DNA of 64,000 nt, from assembly GCF_003053725.1 (NCBI RefSeq), contig NZ_QAYC01000003.1, positions 186,001-250,000 on the forward strand, read 5' to 3'. Source of the stretch: Rhodovulum kholense. Its GTDB lineage: Bacteria > Pseudomonadota > Alphaproteobacteria > Rhodobacterales > Rhodobacteraceae. The first letter of the stretch is position 1. Every line of letters starts with the position of its first letter. Position numbers and translations under genes: made by a program. The notes beneath the pieces are model-generated. The model saw only the letters and a list, made by a program, of their open reading frames with translations, was not told the DNA's origin and did no database searches. Shown here piece after piece: positions 54,729 to 63,279 of the stretch.

Positions 54729-56738
54729 TCAGTCTCCTGCCGCGCGGCCCCGCAGCGCGATGATGCCCCGCGGCCGGACCTGGATGAAGAGGATGATGAA
54801 GAGGATCATGTAGGTCTGGGCCGCGAGCGTGTTGCTGGGGTTCAGCCACTCGATGCCCTTTTGCAGGAAGCCGATCAGCGTGGCGCCCAGCAGGGTGCCC
54901 CAGATATTACCGACGCCGCCCACCACGACGGTCATGAAGCTTTGCACGATGTAGTCCTGCCCCAGTTCCGAGGTGACCTTGGCATAAAGCCCGATCGCCA
55001 CGCCCGCGACGCCCGCGATGCCCGACCCCAGCCCGAAGGTCAGCATGTTGATGCGGTCGGGATTGATCCCCATCGAGGCCGCCATGCGCGGGTTCTGGGT
55101 CACTGCACGCACCTCGAGCCCCAGCCGGGTCCTGCGCATGATGAAGACGAAGAGCGCGAGGAACAGAAGCGCCAGCACGAAGATCGCGATCCGGATATAG
55201 CTGATCGAGACCACGTCGTTGAGTTGCAGCGCGCCGTCGAGCCAGGAGGGCGAGGTCAGCGGCCGGGCCTGGGTGCCGAAGATGTTCTTGGCCAGCTGCT
55301 GCAGCGCGATCGAGATGCCGAAGGTCGCCAGCAGCGTCTCAAGCGGCCGGTTGTAGAGCCAGCGGATCACCAGCCGTTCCATCGCGACCCCGGCCGCGAA
55401 AGTGACGGCGAAGGCCAGCGGCAGCGCGATCAGGATCGAGACCGTGTAGTTCGGCACGATCTGCTGGACGACATAGCCGGTATAGGCGCCCATCATGATG
55501 AATTCGCCATGGGCCATGTTGATGACCCCCATCACCCCGAAGGTGATGGCCAGCCCGATGGCGGCAAGGAAGTAGATCGAGGCCAGCGACAGCGCGTCGA
55601 GCGACAGATCCGCCGCCTGGTTCACCCCCACCTTGAAGGCGATGGCGTCCAGCGCGTCCTCGGCGGCCGCGGTGACCGACGGGTCGGGTTCGGCATAGCG
55701 GTCGTAGAAGCTGTGGGCGTCAAGGGCCGCCTGCACCTCTTCGGCGGTGGCGGTGGGCGGCACGAGGCCCTGCGCGGCAAGGGCCGCATAGGCGCGGTCG
55801 CGGGCCTCGTCGCTGTTCAACTCGGCCAGGGGCGTGCCCGCGACCGCGCCGTTCTCGACATGGGTCGCCAGTGCGTTGCGCTTGTCGGCGGGGCTGATGC
55901 GGGGGCGGGCCAGACCGGCCGCGACCAGCAGGCGGTAGGCCTCGGCCTCGGGCAGGGCGTCGCTGCCGGGGGTCAGGCGGCGGGCGACGTTCTCGCCCTC
56001 GGGCGGCGCGCCGGGGGCGACCGCGCGGGTGGTGGCGACCAGCGGGTTCAGCGCGGCGCGCACGTCGACGCCCAGATCGCCCGCGAAGCTGTCGATGGCG
56101 GCGATCCGGTCGGCCGCGTCGGGGGCGTAGGCGATGGTCAGCAGCCGTTCGAGCCGCTGTTTGCGGGCCTTGAGCCCCGGGTCGGTCTCGGTCGCGATGG
56201 CGCCGCGCAGCGCCTCCAGATGGTCGGGTTCGGCATCGCGCGCGATGGCATCGAGCGCCGCCGCGCGCCGGGCCGGGTCGGGGTCGGACAGCTGGAACTG
56301 CACCAGCGCCGCGCCGATCAGCCCGCGGACGCCGCTGTTGGGTTTGAGCTGGTCGACCTCGTCCCGCGCTACCTCGCCCGCCGCCTCGCCGGTCGCGATG
56401 TCGATCAGTCGAAGAGTGCCGCCGCCCGCAGGGTCGGCGAAAAAGAACAGCCCGTCGGACTTGCGCTGGTAAAGCGCCTTGTCCTGCCATTTCTCCAGCA
56501 CGCTCTGGGCGGCGGGCAGGCCGCTGTCGCGCAGCGCCGCGATGGCGGGTCCTATGGTCTTGCGCGAGCTTTTCTCGATAAGCTCGCGGTTTTCCTGAAG
56601 AATGCTCTGGATCTGGCTGGTCTGGTCCTGGGCGGCATCGACCGGGCCCGACTGCGCCAGCGCGGGCCCCGCGGCCAGACCCGCGAAAACCACCGTGACC
56701 ACCACAAGGCAGGCGTAAAGGACGGAGAATAGGCGCAT
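54729..56738 (-). CDS. urtB: Urea ABC transporter permease UrtB
   Basis: 669 residues. A signal-peptide-like N-terminus (VVVTVVFAGLAAGPALAQS) leads into a roughly 330-residue periplasmic-type helical region, then the LivH-like permease with about eight helices (GVMGVINMAHGEFIMMGAYTGY). The permease part is normal; the N-terminal region is on the long side for UrtB. First permease gene after urtA, from which a hairpin-bearing 54-nt spacer separates it. Confidence 0.93.
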   Translation of the reverse strand: MRLFSVLYACLVVVTVVFAGLAAGPALAQSGPVDAAQDQTSQIQSILQENRELIEKSSRKTIGPAIAALRDSGLPAAQSVLEKWQDKALYQRKSDGLFFFADPAGGGTLRLIDIATGEAAGEVARDEVDQLKPNSGVRGLIGAALVQFQLSDPDPARRAAALDAIARDAEPDHLEALRGAIATETDPGLKARKQRLERLLTIAYAPDAADRIAAIDSFAGDLGVDVRAALNPLVATTRAVAPGAPPEGENVARRLTPGSDALPEAEAYRLLVAAGLARPRISPADKRNALATHVENGAVAGTPLAELNSDEARDRAYAALAAQGLVPPTATAEEVQAALDAHSFYDRYAEPDPSVTAAAEDALDAIAFKVGVNQAADLSLDALSLASIYFLAAIGLAITFGVMGVINMAHGEFIMMGAYTGYVVQQIVPNYTVSILIALPLAFAVTFAAGVAMERLVIRWLYNRPLETLLATFGISIALQQLAKNIFGTQARPLTSPSWLDGALQLNDVVSISYIRIAIFVLALLFLALFVFIMRRTRLGLEVRAVTQNPRMAASMGINPDRINMLTFGLGSGIAGVAGVAIGLYAKVTSELGQDYIVQSFMTVVVGGVGNIWGTLLGATLIGFLQKGIEWLNPSNTLAAQTYMILFIILFIQVRPRGIIALRGRAAGD

Positions 56739-56762
56739 GGGGGACCCTGCTCGGAAAGGAAG

Positions 56763-56784
56763 GGGGGCGGACAGGCCCGCCCCC
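56763..56784 (-). terminator. Hairpin in the urtA-urtB spacer (attenuator)
   Basis: GGGGGCGG and CCGCCCCC form a perfect 8-bp stem with a 6-nt loop, 9 nt after the urtA stop on the minus strand. It is followed by CTTCCTTTCC and not a clean T-run, so partial termination or mRNA stabilisation, giving more binding protein than permease, is likely. Confidence 0.6.
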
Positions 56785-56792
56785 GGTGCGGA

Positions 56793-58070
56793 TCAGTAGT
56801 TCGACTTGATCTGCACGCAGGTCTTGGTTTCGGTGTTGTACATGCCGCAGTCGAGGTCCTTCCAGTCCGAGGTCAGGACGGCGGATTCCGGCAGGTAATC
56901 GGTCCAGGCGTCGCCCGGCACCGGATCGGTTTCGCTGATGATGTCGAACTGGCCGTCGGCGCGGATTTCTCCGATCAGCACCGGTTTGGTCAGGTGGTGG
57001 TTCGGCAGCATCTCGGCGGTCGAGCCGGTGAGGTTGGGATAGGTCTGCCCGATCATCGCGTCCGACACCGCGTCGACATCGGTGGTGCCGGCCGCCTCGA
57101 CCGCGTCGACCCACATGTTGAAGCCGATATAGGTTGCTTCCATCGGGTCGTTGGTCACCCGGTCCTGACCCATGCGTTCCTTCCACTTGGCCACGAAGGC
57201 CTCGTTTTCAGGCGACTCGGCGGATTCGAAATAGTTCCAGGCGGCGAGGTGGCCGACCAGGTTCGAGGTGTCGAGGCCCGACAGTTCCTCTTCGCCGACC
57301 GAGAAGGCCACCACCGGAATGTCCTCGGCCGAGATGCCCTGGGCCGCCAGTTCCTTGTAGAAGCCGATATTGGCATCGCCATTGATGGTCGAGATCACGC
57401 CCACCTTCTTGCCGTCGGCGCCCAGCGCCTTGACGTCCGACACGATCTTCGACCAGTCGGAATGGCCGAAGGGGGTGTAGTTGATGAAGATGTCGCTTTC
57501 CGCGATGCCCTTCGATTTCAGATAGGCCTGCAGGATGTTGTTCGTGGTGCGCGGATAGACATAGTCGGTGCCCAGAAGCGCGAATTTCTCGACCCCGAGC
57601 TCGTCGAGGAAATAGTCGGTCGCCGGGATCGCCTGCTGGTTCGGCGCGGCGCCGGTATAGAAGACGTTCTTCGAGCTTTCCTCGCCCTCGTACTGCACCG
57701 GATAGAACAGCAGCCCGTTCAGTTCTTCGATCACTGGCAGCACCGATTTGCGGCTGACCGAGGTCCAGCAGCCGAAGATCACGTCGACATCCTGCACGGT
57801 CAGCAGCTCGCGCGCCTTTTCGGCGAAAAGCGGCCAGTCCGAGGCCGGGTCGACCACGACCGCCTCAAGCTGTTTGCCGAGCAGCCCGCCCTTGGCGTTC
57901 TGTTCGTCGATCATCATCAGGACCGTGTCCTTCAGCGTCGTTTCCGAGATCGCCATCGTCCCCGACAGCGAATGCAGCACGCCCACCTTGATCGTGTCCT
58001 GGGCCCAGGCGGGCAGCGAGATCGCGCTGGCCGCGACCGCGCCAAGCAGGATTTTCTTCATGGATGTCAT
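56793..58070 (-). CDS. urtA: Urea ABC transporter substrate-binding protein UrtA
   Basis: A 425-residue periplasmic binding protein of the Leu/Ile/Val type, specialised for urea. Sec signal peptide (KKILLGAVAASAISLPAWA), then DTIKVGVLHSLSGTMAISE and the UrtA-typical VIFGCWTSVSRKSVLPVIE and LFYPVQYEGEESSKN blocks. GGAGGT precedes the start at 58070. First gene of the leftward operon; it faces the urease cluster. Confidence 0.95.
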   Translation of the reverse strand: MTSMKKILLGAVAASAISLPAWAQDTIKVGVLHSLSGTMAISETTLKDTVLMMIDEQNAKGGLLGKQLEAVVVDPASDWPLFAEKARELLTVQDVDVIFGCWTSVSRKSVLPVIEELNGLLFYPVQYEGEESSKNVFYTGAAPNQQAIPATDYFLDELGVEKFALLGTDYVYPRTTNNILQAYLKSKGIAESDIFINYTPFGHSDWSKIVSDVKALGADGKKVGVISTINGDANIGFYKELAAQGISAEDIPVVAFSVGEEELSGLDTSNLVGHLAAWNYFESAESPENEAFVAKWKERMGQDRVTNDPMEATYIGFNMWVDAVEAAGTTDVDAVSDAMIGQTYPNLTGSTAEMLPNHHLTKPVLIGEIRADGQFDIISETDPVPGDAWTDYLPESAVLTSDWKDLDCGMYNTETKTCVQIKSNY

Positions 58071-58447
58071 GGTCTACCTCCGGACGTCCCCGGCCCGCGC
58101 CCGGCCCTGCGCCTGACGCGCGGGCGGCTCTGGCCTGATCGCCACCTCTGTTGTTGCGTCCCGCGCGGCGCCTTCGGTCTGTCCGTCCCCCAGGCCGCCG
58201 CACACCCGCCTCGATCGACCCCGGTCGCCGGTGTGGGCGAGCGAAGGTTTTCCGTGGGCAGGCAGACTCGCAATCGCGAGCCCGTGACCGGGCGGAGAAT
58301 TCCCCGGCGGACCCGGGTAAGAGCCCAAGAAAAGGGCTCTATGGAGTGAGGTGGTTAAATTATAGGCTTAACGTTGTCCGACTCCTTGGTTCGCGCCGAA
58401 AATCCGTGCAGAGCGGGCGGGGATGCGGGAAAAACAGGGCGGACAGG
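58071..58447. promoter_or_regulatory. Divergent urt / ure control region
   Basis: 377 bp between urtA and ureD. It holds a hairpin with arms AGAGCCC (58320-58326) and GGGCTCT (58334-58340), and an inverted pair GTTAA (58354-58358) / TTAAC (58368-58372) around ATTATAGGC, which contains a TATAGG -10-like element toward ureD. Nitrogen control is expected for such genes, but I could not identify a convincing NtrC site. Confidence 0.5.
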
Positions 58448-59341
58448 ATGCAGGCTTCGGGAAGGGGCAGGGACATCGCTTTTCACGCCTCATCGGCGGC
58501 GGGCCTCGCGCCGGCCCCTCGGGCTTGCGTGCTGCGTCAGCCGCGCGCCCAGGGCGAGGTGCGGCTGTCGTCCAAGCCCGGCCCGCGCGGATCGGTCCTG
58601 GCCGGGCTCCGGCAAAGCGGCGCCTTCAAGGCGGTGTTTCCCCGCGCGGCGCCCTTGCCGGGCGGCACGCCGCTTGACGCGGTGCTGGTCAACACGGCGG
58701 GCGGGATCACCGGCGGCGACCGGTTTTGCTGCACGCTCGAGGCCGGGGCGGGCAGCCATCTGCGCGTCACCACCCAGGCGGCCGAGCGCGCCTATCGCGC
58801 CCAGCCGGGCGAGACCGGGCAGGTCGCGAACCGGCTGAGGGTGGCGCCGGGCGCGCGGCTCGACTGGCTGCCGCAGGAAACGATCCTGTTCGAGGGCTGC
58901 CGTCTGGACCGGAGCCTTGTCGTCGATCTTGCCCCCGGCGCCCGGCTTCTGCTGGTCGAGCCGCTGGTCTTCGGCCGTGCCGCGATGGGCGAGACCCTGC
59001 GTGCCGCGCGCTTCCGCGACCGGATCGAGATCCGGCGGGCGGGAGAGCCGGTTTATCTCGACGCGCTGCGCTTCGAGGGTGACGTGGCCGCTCAGCTGGC
59101 CCGCCCGGCGGTTGCGGCCGGGGCCGGGGCGCTGGCCAGCCTCGTTCTGGTCGCGCCCGAGGCGGCGGCGCATCTGGCGCCGATCCGCACCCTTCTGCCC
59201 GCAACCGGCGGCGCCAGCCTGCTGGCCGAGGACGTATTGGCATTGCGTCTGCTGGCGCCCGACAGTTACCACTTGCGCAAGGTGCTGATCCCGGTGCTGA
59301 CGCGCCTGACCGAAGCCCTGCCAAGATCATGGATGACCTGA
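58448..59341 (+). CDS. ureD: Urease accessory protein UreD
   Basis: A 297-residue accessory protein which, with UreF and UreG, opens apo-urease for nickel insertion. Family blocks seen are [43 protein letters not shown] and the C-terminal [12 protein letters not shown]. The ATG at 58448 has only a weak ribosome site. It ends 1 nt before ureA (TGA-C-ATG). Confidence 0.93.
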   Translation: MQASGRGRDIAFHASSAAGLAPAPRACVLRQPRAQGEVRLSSKPGPRGSVLAGLRQSGAFKAVFPRAAPLPGGTPLDAVLVNTAGGITGGDRFCCTLEAGAGSHLRVTTQAAERAYRAQPGETGQVANRLRVAPGARLDWLPQETILFEGCRLDRSLVVDLAPGARLLLVEPLVFGRAAMGETLRAARFRDRIEIRRAGEPVYLDALRFEGDVAAQLARPAVAAGAGALASLVLVAPEAAAHLAPIRTLLPATGGASLLAEDVLALRLLAPDSYHLRKVLIPVLTRLTEALPRSWMT

Positions 59342-59342
59342 C

Positions 59343-59645
59343 ATGCAACTGACCCCCCGCGAAAAAGACAAGCTTCTGATCGCCATGGCCGCCGAGGTCG
59401 CGCGCAAGCGCCTGGCGCGCGGCGTCAGGCTGAACCATCCCGAGGCGATCGCCCTGATCACCGATGCCGTGGTCGAAGGGGCCCGCGACGGCCGGTCGGT
59501 CGCCGACATGATGGAGGCGGGGGCCCAGGTCGTGACCCGGGATCAATGCATGGAGGGCGTGGCCGAGATGATCCACGAGGTGCAGGTCGAGGCGACCTTC
59601 CCCGATGGCACCAAGCTTGTCACCGTCCACAACCCGATCCGCTGA
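59343..59645 (+). CDS. ureA: Urease gamma subunit
   Basis: A 100-residue UreA ([55 protein letters not shown]). Part of the (alpha-beta-gamma)3 urease that hydrolyses urea to ammonia and carbamate in the cytoplasm. Normal length, coupled to ureD and 9 nt before ureB. Confidence 0.97.
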   Translation: MQLTPREKDKLLIAMAAEVARKRLARGVRLNHPEAIALITDAVVEGARDGRSVADMMEAGAQVVTRDQCMEGVAEMIHEVQVEATFPDGTKLVTVHNPIR

Positions 59646-59654
59646 GGTGCGCCT

Positions 59655-59960
59655 ATGATCCCCGGAGAGCTTTTTCCCGCCGAAGGCAGCCTGACCTTGA
59701 ATGACGGCCGCGAGTCGCTCACCCTGATGGTGGCGAATACCGGCGACCGGCCGGTCCAGGTCGGCAGCCACTATCATTTCGCCGAGACCAACCCCGCGCT
59801 CGACTTCGACCGGGACGCCGCGCGGGGCATGCGGCTCGACATCGCCGCGGGCACCGCGGTCCGGTTCGAGCCCGGCCAGCGCCGCGAGGTGCGGCTGATC
59901 CCGATCTCGGGACAGCGGCGCATCTTCGGCTTCAATCAGAAGGTGATGGGCGCCCTCTGA
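59655..59960 (+). CDS. ureB: Urease beta subunit
   Basis: A 101-residue UreB ([58 protein letters not shown]). Complete and separate from ureA, as is usual in proteobacteria. The gene for the catalytic subunit follows only after about 1.2 kb with other genes. Confidence 0.97.
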   Translation: MIPGELFPAEGSLTLNDGRESLTLMVANTGDRPVQVGSHYHFAETNPALDFDRDAARGMRLDIAAGTAVRFEPGQRREVRLIPISGQRRIFGFNQKVMGAL

Positions 59961-60002
59961 GACGCGCCCGCATCGACCGCCCCATCAGAAGGAAGAGACG
60001 CG

Positions 60003-60653
60003 ATGACGTTCACATCCCCGGCCTTTTCCGCCGCCAATCCGTTCCTGGCGGCGACTGTGATGTTCGATCAGCAGATGCGCCTTGTTCAGGCCGCCACCGA
60101 CATGATGCTGCGGGCCAATCCGTGGGTGTTGATGATGCGGGCGGGCGGGTTCGACCCGCTGACCGCAGATTCGGGCCTGAGCGAGTCCGACAGCCTCGAG
60201 GAAATGCCGCTCGATGCCGGGGTGGCCTCCGAAACCGCCCCCGCGGCCGTGTCGGCCGCGACGGCCTCGGCAAAGGCCGCATCGGCAGAGGTCGCACCGG
60301 CAGAGGCGGCTGCGGCCAAGCCTGCACCCGAACCGGCGCCGCAGCCTGCCGAACGCGCCGCCGTGACGGCCTTCGCCCGCGCCCAGCCCGAGGCCGTGTC
60401 GGAGCCGTCCGCGCCCCCCGAGACGACACTCGGGGCGACACCCGAGGCCGCGCCCGCCCCGGCTGCCGCCGCATCCGCGCCGAAAGCCGCGGCACCGGCC
60501 GGCCAGCCTGACCCGAAGCCCGCATCGGCCGCGGCCCGCAAGGCCCCGTCGGCGCGATCCGCGCGTCCGGCGGCCTCCGGGCGGGCCCGCCGCAAGCCGT
60601 CGGCGCCGCCCGCGCCACCGTCGGGTGGCAAGGCGCCCGAGGGCGGGGCGTGA
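60003..60653 (+). CDS. Ala/Pro-rich protein between ureB and ureC
   Basis: 216 residues. The first 50 form helices with some hydrophobic character (NPFLAATVMFDQQMRLVQAATDMML), a little like the phasin-like or so-called antifreeze proteins annotated in Rhodobacterales. The remaining 165 are low-complexity Ala/Pro/Glu, becoming Arg/Lys-rich at the end. No urease family match. Same strand, 42 nt after ureB, and its stop overlaps the next gene (GTGA), so it belongs to the ure transcript. Confidence 0.65.
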   Translation: MTFTSPAFSAANPFLAATVMFDQQMRLVQAATDMMLRANPWVLMMRAGGFDPLTADSGLSESDSLEEMPLDAGVASETAPAAVSAATASAKAASAEVAPAEAAAAKPAPEPAPQPAERAAVTAFARAQPEAVSEPSAPPETTLGATPEAAPAPAAAASAPKAAAPAGQPDPKPASAAARKAPSARSARPAASGRARRKPSAPPAPPSGGKAPEGGA

Positions 60654-61012
60654 CGGCCCGTGCTGCGGCGGCGGTCCTGCTGATCGCCGCGGCGCTGCCC
60701 GGTCTGGCGCGCGCCGCCTGTCCGGGCAATACCCAGATCGAGATGAACGACTGTGCTGCCTCGGCCTATCGCAACGCGGACGCCCAGCTGAACGCGGTTT
60801 GGCCTGCGGCCCGGGCGGCGGCCGCCAACTGGGGCGGCGACGGGATGCTGCTTGATGCGCAACGCAAGTGGATCGCCTTTCGCGATGCCGCCTGCGCTGT
60901 TGAAGCAGGGCAGTATCAGGGCGGCAGCATCCAGCCGCTGGTTCATGCCGAGTGTCTTCGTCGCCTGACCGAACAGCGGACGGCCGACCTGCGCGGCTTG
61001 TTGCCGCTATGA
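60650..61012 (+). CDS. LprI/DUF1311-like secreted protein
   Basis: A 120-residue protein with a signal peptide (AAAVLLIAAALPGLARA) and a lysozyme-inhibitor LprI-like domain (CPGNTQIEMNDCAASAYRNADAQLNAVW, LLDAQRKWIAFRDAACAVEA, HAECLRRLTEQR) with four conserved cysteines. GTG start overlapping the preceding stop. Its role inside a urease operon is unknown; the family is periplasmic. Confidence 0.8.
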   Translation: MTARAAAAVLLIAAALPGLARAACPGNTQIEMNDCAASAYRNADAQLNAVWPAARAAAANWGGDGMLLDAQRKWIAFRDAACAVEAGQYQGGSIQPLVHAECLRRLTEQRTADLRGLLPL

Positions 61013-61137
61013 CCGAAGCCCCTCTCCGGCGCGCGACGCGATGCGGCGCCCGCGCCGGGGATCGGGTCTCTGTGTCTTTCCCAGTTCCCGGCGGCACCCC
61101 CGGCGCCGCCTCCCTTTCCATCCGCAAGAGGTTCTAG
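61009..61137 (+). CDS. Possible 42-residue peptide before ureC
   Basis: A short frame (MTEAPLRRATRCGARAGDRV onward) that overlaps the LprI-like stop as ATGA and ends with TAG immediately before the ureC ATG. Arg-rich, no family. It may simply be a coupling leader for ureC, or a chance frame. Confidence 0.3.
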   Translation: MTEAPLRRATRCGARAGDRVSVSFPVPGGTPGAASLSIRKRF

Positions 61138-62880
61138 ATGCCTGCCACGATTTCCCGCGCGGACTATGCCGCGATGTTCGGTCCGACCACCGGCGACAAG
61201 CTGCGTCTGGCCGATACCGACCTGATCATCGAGGTCGAGCGCGATCTGATCGCCGAGCGGGCGGGCGCGGGCGGCAACGGGCCGGTCTATGGCGAGGAGG
61301 TCAAGTTCGGCGGCGGCAAGGTCATTCGCGACGGCATGGGCCAGTCCCAGGCGACCCGCGCCGAGGGCGCGGTCGATACCGTCATCACCAATGCGCTGAT
61401 CCTCGACTGGACCGGCATCTACAAGGCCGATGTGGGCCTGAGGGACGGGCGCATCTTCAAGATCGGCAAGGCCGGGAACCCCGACACCCAGCCCGGCGTC
61501 GACATCATCGTCGGCCCCGGCACCGAGGTCATCGCCGGCGAGGGCAAGATCCTGACCGCGGGCGGCTTCGACAGCCATATCCATTACATCTGCCCGCAGC
61601 AGATCGAGGATGCGCTGCATTCGGGCCTGACGACCATGCTGGGTGGCGGCACCGGGCCTGCCCATGGGACGCTTGCCACCACCTGCACGCCGGGGGCCTG
61701 GCATCTGGGCCGGATGCTGCAGGCGGCCGACGCCTTCCCGATGAACCTCGCCTTCGCGGGCAAGGGCAACGCCTCGCTGCCCGGCGCGCTGGAGGAACAG
61801 GTCAGGGCGGGCGCCTGCGCGCTGAAGTTGCACGAGGACTGGGGCACCACGCCCGCCGCCATCGACTGCTGCCTGTCGGTCGCCGATGCGATGGACGTGC
61901 AGGTGATGATCCATACCGACACGCTGAACGAATCGGGCTTCGTCGAACATACCGTCGCCGCCATGAAGGGCCGCACGATCCACGCCTTCCATACCGAGGG
62001 CGCGGGGGGCGGCCATGCGCCCGACATCATCAAGGTCTGCGGCGAGGAATTCGTGCTGCCCTCGTCCACCAACCCGACGCGGCCCTTCACGGTGAACACG
62101 CTGGAAGAACATCTCGACATGCTGATGGTCTGCCACCATCTCGACAAGTCGATCCCCGAGGATGTGGCCTTCGCCGAAAGCCGGATCCGGCGCGAGACCA
62201 TCGCCGCCGAGGACATCCTGCACGACATGGGCGCCTTCTCGATCATCGCCTCGGACAGCCAGGCCATGGGCCGGGTCGGCGAGGTCATCATCCGCACCTG
62301 GCAGACCGCCCACAAGATGAAGCTCCAGCGCGGCCGTCTGGCCGAGGAACAGGGCGCGAACGACAACCTGCGCGTCCGCCGCTATGTCGCGAAATACACC
62401 ATCAACCCCGCGATCGCCCACGGGATCAGCCACGAGATCGGGTCGATCGAAGAGGGCAAGCGCGCCGATCTGGTGCTGTGGACCCCCGCCTTCTTCGGGG
62501 TGAAGCCGGAGATGGTGCTGATGGGCGGCACCATCGTCTGCGCGCAGATGGGCGACCCGAACGCCTCGATCCCGACGCCGCAGCCGGTCTACACGCGGCC
62601 GATGTGGGGCGCCTATGGCCGCTCGGTCGAGAATTCGGCCGTGACCTTCGTGTCGGAGGCGGCCCTTGCCGACGGCATCCGCGGCAAGCTGGGCCTGGCC
62701 AAGCAGACCGTCGCGGTCCGCCACACCCGCGGCATCGGCAAGCGCGACCTCAAGCTCAACGACGCGATGCCCAAGGTCGAGGTGAACCCCGAGACCTACG
62801 AGGTCCGCGCCGATGGCGAGCTGCTGACCTGCGCGCCCGCCGAGGTGCTGCCGATGGCACAACGCTATTTCATGTTCTGA
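61138..62880 (+). CDS. ureC: Urease alpha subunit (catalytic)
   Basis: A 580-residue catalytic subunit with all nickel-centre residues: H147 and H149 (DSHIHY), carbamylated K230 (ALKLHEDWG), H259 (MIHTDT), H285 ([14 protein letters not shown]) and D373 (ASDSQAMGR). The flap has C332-H333 (MVCHHLD). AAGAGG precedes the start. It should be active once assembled with UreA, UreB and nickel delivered by the accessory proteins. Confidence 0.97.
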   Translation: MPATISRADYAAMFGPTTGDKLRLADTDLIIEVERDLIAERAGAGGNGPVYGEEVKFGGGKVIRDGMGQSQATRAEGAVDTVITNALILDWTGIYKADVGLRDGRIFKIGKAGNPDTQPGVDIIVGPGTEVIAGEGKILTAGGFDSHIHYICPQQIEDALHSGLTTMLGGGTGPAHGTLATTCTPGAWHLGRMLQAADAFPMNLAFAGKGNASLPGALEEQVRAGACALKLHEDWGTTPAAIDCCLSVADAMDVQVMIHTDTLNESGFVEHTVAAMKGRTIHAFHTEGAGGGHAPDIIKVCGEEFVLPSSTNPTRPFTVNTLEEHLDMLMVCHHLDKSIPEDVAFAESRIRRETIAAEDILHDMGAFSIIASDSQAMGRVGEVIIRTWQTAHKMKLQRGRLAEEQGANDNLRVRRYVAKYTINPAIAHGISHEIGSIEEGKRADLVLWTPAFFGVKPEMVLMGGTIVCAQMGDPNASIPTPQPVYTRPMWGAYGRSVENSAVTFVSEAALADGIRGKLGLAKQTVAVRHTRGIGKRDLKLNDAMPKVEVNPETYEVRADGELLTCAPAEVLPMAQRYFMF

Positions 62881-63029
62881 GGCGAGAATGATCACGTTGC
62901 CGGTTTGCGCTGCAATGCAGCAAAATAACGGCGCCCGGGCATTGAATGCTCTGGGGCGGGCCGTATGTAAGCCCTATTTTAAGGGAAAAGGGGGGAAACC
63001 ATGCCTGTGGACACAGACGGAGGTTTCCG
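62881..63029. promoter_or_regulatory. Spacer with possible internal promoter
   Basis: 149 bp between ureC and the DUF1127 gene, with an A/T-richer part (62975-62990) containing the small inverted repeat CCCT-ATTTTA-AGGG. The DUF1127 gene has its own GGAGG site at 63019-63023. An internal promoter is possible. Confidence 0.35.
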
Positions 63030-63254
63030 ATGGCGACTCCATTCATGACGGTCAAGTCCGTGCCCGGCGGCATGGCGGAACGGCTGGACCTGTTCTTTGC
63101 GGGCCTCGGTCTGGGGGTGAACCCCTATGGGCTCCGGCGCGCGCGGATGCGGGAGATCCAGAACCTGAACGCCTGTTCCGACGCGCAGCTGGCCAAACTT
63201 GGCATCACCCGGGACGAGATCCCGCGCTATGTCTTCCGCGATCTCTTCAACTAG
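63030..63254 (+). CDS. DUF1127 small protein within the ure cluster
   Basis: A 74-residue protein with a C-terminal DUF1127 domain (MREIQNLNACSDAQLAKLGI then TRDEIPRYVF). Such small Arg-rich proteins bind RNA in some alphaproteobacteria (for example CcaF1 of Rhodobacter). It lies between ureC and ureE on the same strand. A longer in-frame start at 62946 would translate the promoter-like spacer and is disfavoured. Confidence 0.8.
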   Translation: MATPFMTVKSVPGGMAERLDLFFAGLGLGVNPYGLRRARMREIQNLNACSDAQLAKLGITRDEIPRYVFRDLFN

Positions 63255-63279
63255 GGGATTGCGCACCGGAGGCGGCGGC

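Noticed and set aside
60943-62895. A 650-codon open frame antisense to ureC, rich in His and Gly
   Set aside because: It mirrors ureC, a certain gene; long antisense frames are expected at this G+C, and there is no family resemblance.
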